Shown here in pieces: positions 61,658-64,000 of a DNA stretch of 64,000 nt. The notes beneath the pieces are model-generated. The model did not search any database and was not told the origin of the DNA. It saw only the letters and a list, made by a program, of their open reading frames with translations. The position numbers and the translations under genes are program-made. The DNA comes from Ferruginibacter sp. (lineage in GTDB: Bacteria > Bacteroidota > Bacteroidia > Chitinophagales > Chitinophagaceae): NCBI GenBank assembly GCA_028288705.1, contig JAQBNH010000007.1, positions 1-64,000 on the forward strand, given 5' to 3'. Position 1 is the stretch's first letter. Every line of letters starts with the position of its first letter.

Positions 61658-62917
61658 ATGAAAGTTTTGCTGAAAATCCTTGTTGGCATTTTATTCACTC
61701 AAACGATTGTTGCGCAACCCGTTTTTAAAGATGCCACAAAGGCCAACCGCGATAAACTTTACCGTAACCTCGTAAAGAATACAATCACGCAAAATTTATC
61801 TTACCCCTTAACAGATTCTACCGAAGATTACTGGCAGGATGCTTTCCAGGCGATGGAACTGATTCATTATAAATCGCCATGGATAGAATCCCGTATCGAC
61901 CTGGCGATGACAGACCTGACCCAACGCAGTCCCGCGTTCCAGCGTGCTTTACTTGAAATGGCTTATTCTGAATTCGGCAATAAATATTATACCCCGGTGA
62001 AACTGTTGTTGATGCAAACTTCGGTGCCAAAGATCTTCGCGATGAGCGCCATCTATTTACTACATACAGTTAACGGCCCTGCAGATAATAATTTCCTTGC
62101 TGTGAAAACAAAGCAGTTGCTGGAAGCTAATAAAGAAAACCCGATCCTGGAGCAATTACTCTTTGAATTAAGCCAGCAAAATAAAAAAATGGCAATACCT
62201 TCTTTGCAGCCATTTTTTGATAAAGACTATCTTCCGGGAAATGTACTAATGTTTAGCTTTCAGCGCAGCAACCGCGATTATCCGGGGCTTGTATTGATCC
62301 GTGATGCCGGGGGAAATTTTATAAAATCCGACAGCACTTATTTCTCCGTTTCACAACTCGCCCGCAGCAACAGCAATATGCCGGGCTTTTTAACGAACGG
62401 CAATACACCCGAAGGCATTTTGAGAATGGAGGGTTTTGATCAGTCTAAAAGCAGTTTTATCGGGCCCACCACAAATGTGCAACTTACTATGCCTTTCGAA
62501 ATGAATGCCGCACATTTTTACCGCGATTCTACAATTACAGACACGACCTGGGACATTCATTATTACAAGGACCTGTTGCCGCAAAGTTTTAAAACATACA
62601 CCCCCTTATATCAATCTTTTTATGCAGGCAAAGCGGGTCGTAGCGAAATCATTGCGCACGGTACGACGGTGAACCCGGAATATTATTTTGGTCGCCCTTA
62701 TTACCCCTACACTCCTACACAAGGCTGCCTTTGTACAAAAGAAATATGGAGTGAAGAAAATGGTATACGCCTTGTCAGCGATCAGCAAAAACTTACTGAT
62801 GCGATTACGGCAGCAGGCGGGCCTCATGGATACACTATCGTGATCAATATTGACGACCAGGAAAGGCCTGTCAGCATCAGCGACATCCTTCCTTTTTTGA
62901 ATAAGGCTGAAAGATAA
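61658..62917 (+). CDS. Hypothetical secreted protein, possible divergent L,D-transpeptidase (YkuD-like)
   Basis: 419 aa; signal peptide; C-terminal IIAHGTTVNPEYYFGRPYYPYTPTQGCLCTKEIW resembles an HG...(S/T)xGC motif. Confidence 0.5.
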   Translation: MKVLLKILVGILFTQTIVAQPVFKDATKANRDKLYRNLVKNTITQNLSYPLTDSTEDYWQDAFQAMELIHYKSPWIESRIDLAMTDLTQRSPAFQRALLEMAYSEFGNKYYTPVKLLLMQTSVPKIFAMSAIYLLHTVNGPADNNFLAVKTKQLLEANKENPILEQLLFELSQQNKKMAIPSLQPFFDKDYLPGNVLMFSFQRSNRDYPGLVLIRDAGGNFIKSDSTYFSVSQLARSNSNMPGFLTNGNTPEGILRMEGFDQSKSSFIGPTTNVQLTMPFEMNAAHFYRDSTITDTTWDIHYYKDLLPQSFKTYTPLYQSFYAGKAGRSEIIAHGTTVNPEYYFGRPYYPYTPTQGCLCTKEIWSEENGIRLVSDQQKLTDAITAAGGPHGYTIVINIDDQERPVSISDILPFLNKAER

Positions 62918-62940
62918 AGCTGCGGTCGTAACTTTATGTT

Positions 62941-64000
62941 ATGAGCTTAGCGCCACTGGCGGAACGCCTGCGTCCACAAACATTAAATGACCTTACCGGC
63001 CAGCAACATTTAACCGGCAAAGGCAGCATTCTCCGCACAGCAATCGAGCAGGGAAAAGTTCCTTCGATGATATTGTGGGGACCACCGGGTGTGGGAAAAA
63101 CAACGATCGCAAATATCATTGCAAACACTTTACAACAACCCTTTTATACGTTAAGCGCCATTTCCTCCGGCGTAAAAGATATTCGCGAAATTATTGAAGC
63201 AGCCAAAAGCCAGTCTGGCGCCATTCTTTTTATTGATGAGATCCATCGTTTCAACAAAGGGCAACAGGATGCCTTGTTGGGTGCTGTTGAAAAAGGCACC
63301 GTTACCTTGATTGGTGCAACAACGGAAAATCCTTCTTTTGAAGTGAATAGTGCCCTGCTCAGCCGCTGCCAGGTCTACGTTTTAAAAGCGCTGGATGCAG
63401 AAGATCTTGAAGCCTTATTAAAACAGGCCCTGCAAAAAGATGAAACGCTGAAGAAAAAAAACATTTCACTTAAGGAAACTGCTGCGTTATTAAAAATATC
63501 CGGCGGAGATGCCCGAAAATTACTGAATCTCCTGGAGCTGGTTACAGATGTGCTGGGAAAAAATGCAGTGATCACCGATGATGCCGTAATGGAAATCGCA
63601 CAGCAACGGATCGCTTTGTATGATAAAAAAGGCGAGCAGCATTACGATATTATTTCAGCATTTATTAAAAGCATGCGGGGCTCAGATCCTAACGGTGCAG
63701 TGTACTGGCTGGCGCGGATGATCGAAGGCGGTGAAGACGTAAAATTTATCGCAAGGCGTATGCTGATTTTTGCCAGTGAAGATATCGGCAACGCAAATCC
63801 CAATGCGCTTTTGCTGGCAACAAGTACATTCCAGGCTGTAACGATGATTGGCTATCCTGAAAGCCGGATCATTCTTTCCCAATGTGCCGTTTACCTCGCA
63901 TCTTCTGCAAAAAGCAATGCTTCCTATGAGGCAATTAATGCTGCAGGCGCAGCCGTTCGTACACACGGCGATTTACCAGTGCCACTTCACCTGCGGAACG
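62941..64000 (+). CDS. rarA: Replication-associated recombination protein A (AAA+ ATPase), truncated by window end
   Basis: [51 protein letters not shown]; open to end of window. Confidence 0.93.
   Translation, partial: MSLAPLAERLRPQTLNDLTGQQHLTGKGSILRTAIEQGKVPSMILWGPPGVGKTTIANIIANTLQQPFYTLSAISSGVKDIREIIEAAKSQSGAILFIDEIHRFNKGQQDALLGAVEKGTVTLIGATTENPSFEVNSALLSRCQVYVLKALDAEDLEALLKQALQKDETLKKKNISLKETAALLKISGGDARKLLNLLELVTDVLGKNAVITDDAVMEIAQQRIALYDKKGEQHYDIISAFIKSMRGSDPNGAVYWLARMIEGGEDVKFIARRMLIFASEDIGNANPNALLLATSTFQAVTMIGYPESRIILSQCAVYLASSAKSNASYEAINAAGAAVRTHGDLPVPLHLRN

Overview
The window is a chromosomal segment of a Bacteroidetes bacterium. Gene content suggests Chitinophagaceae or a close relative, by inference only. 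It opens with the 5' end of a 16S rRNA gene (minus strand), preceded by an array of five Bacteroidetes-type promoters. Most of the rest is core genome: truA, pgk, gapA, tRNA-Glu, maeB-type malic enzyme, lysA, scpB, atpG, secA, amt, sucD, aspS, rarA. Accessory material includes a trans-4-hydroxyproline catabolic cluster, LemA/TPM genes, an MlaEF-type ABC pair, two amidohydrolase genes and a 2030-aa alpha-2-macroglobulin. The most interesting locus is about 21.3-26.4 kb. There an intact DeoC and an intact aldehyde dehydrogenase each sit beside a paralogue that appears catalytically dead: a DeoC with Lys->Gln at the Schiff-base motif, and an ALDH truncated before its catalytic domain. A nucleoside phosphorylase is divergently encoded. 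This resembles a split ALDH16-type architecture coupled to deoxyribose-phosphate aldolase. Other items worth checking are a four-helix-bundle gene bracketed by inverted arrays of a GTCATTG-like repeat, a structured high-GC intergenic island, a hydroxyproline epimerase without a usual start codon, and a divergent YkuD-like protein. No CRISPR array, IS element or prophage was recognised. All calls are by eye from sequence and the supplied ORFs; no searches were run.
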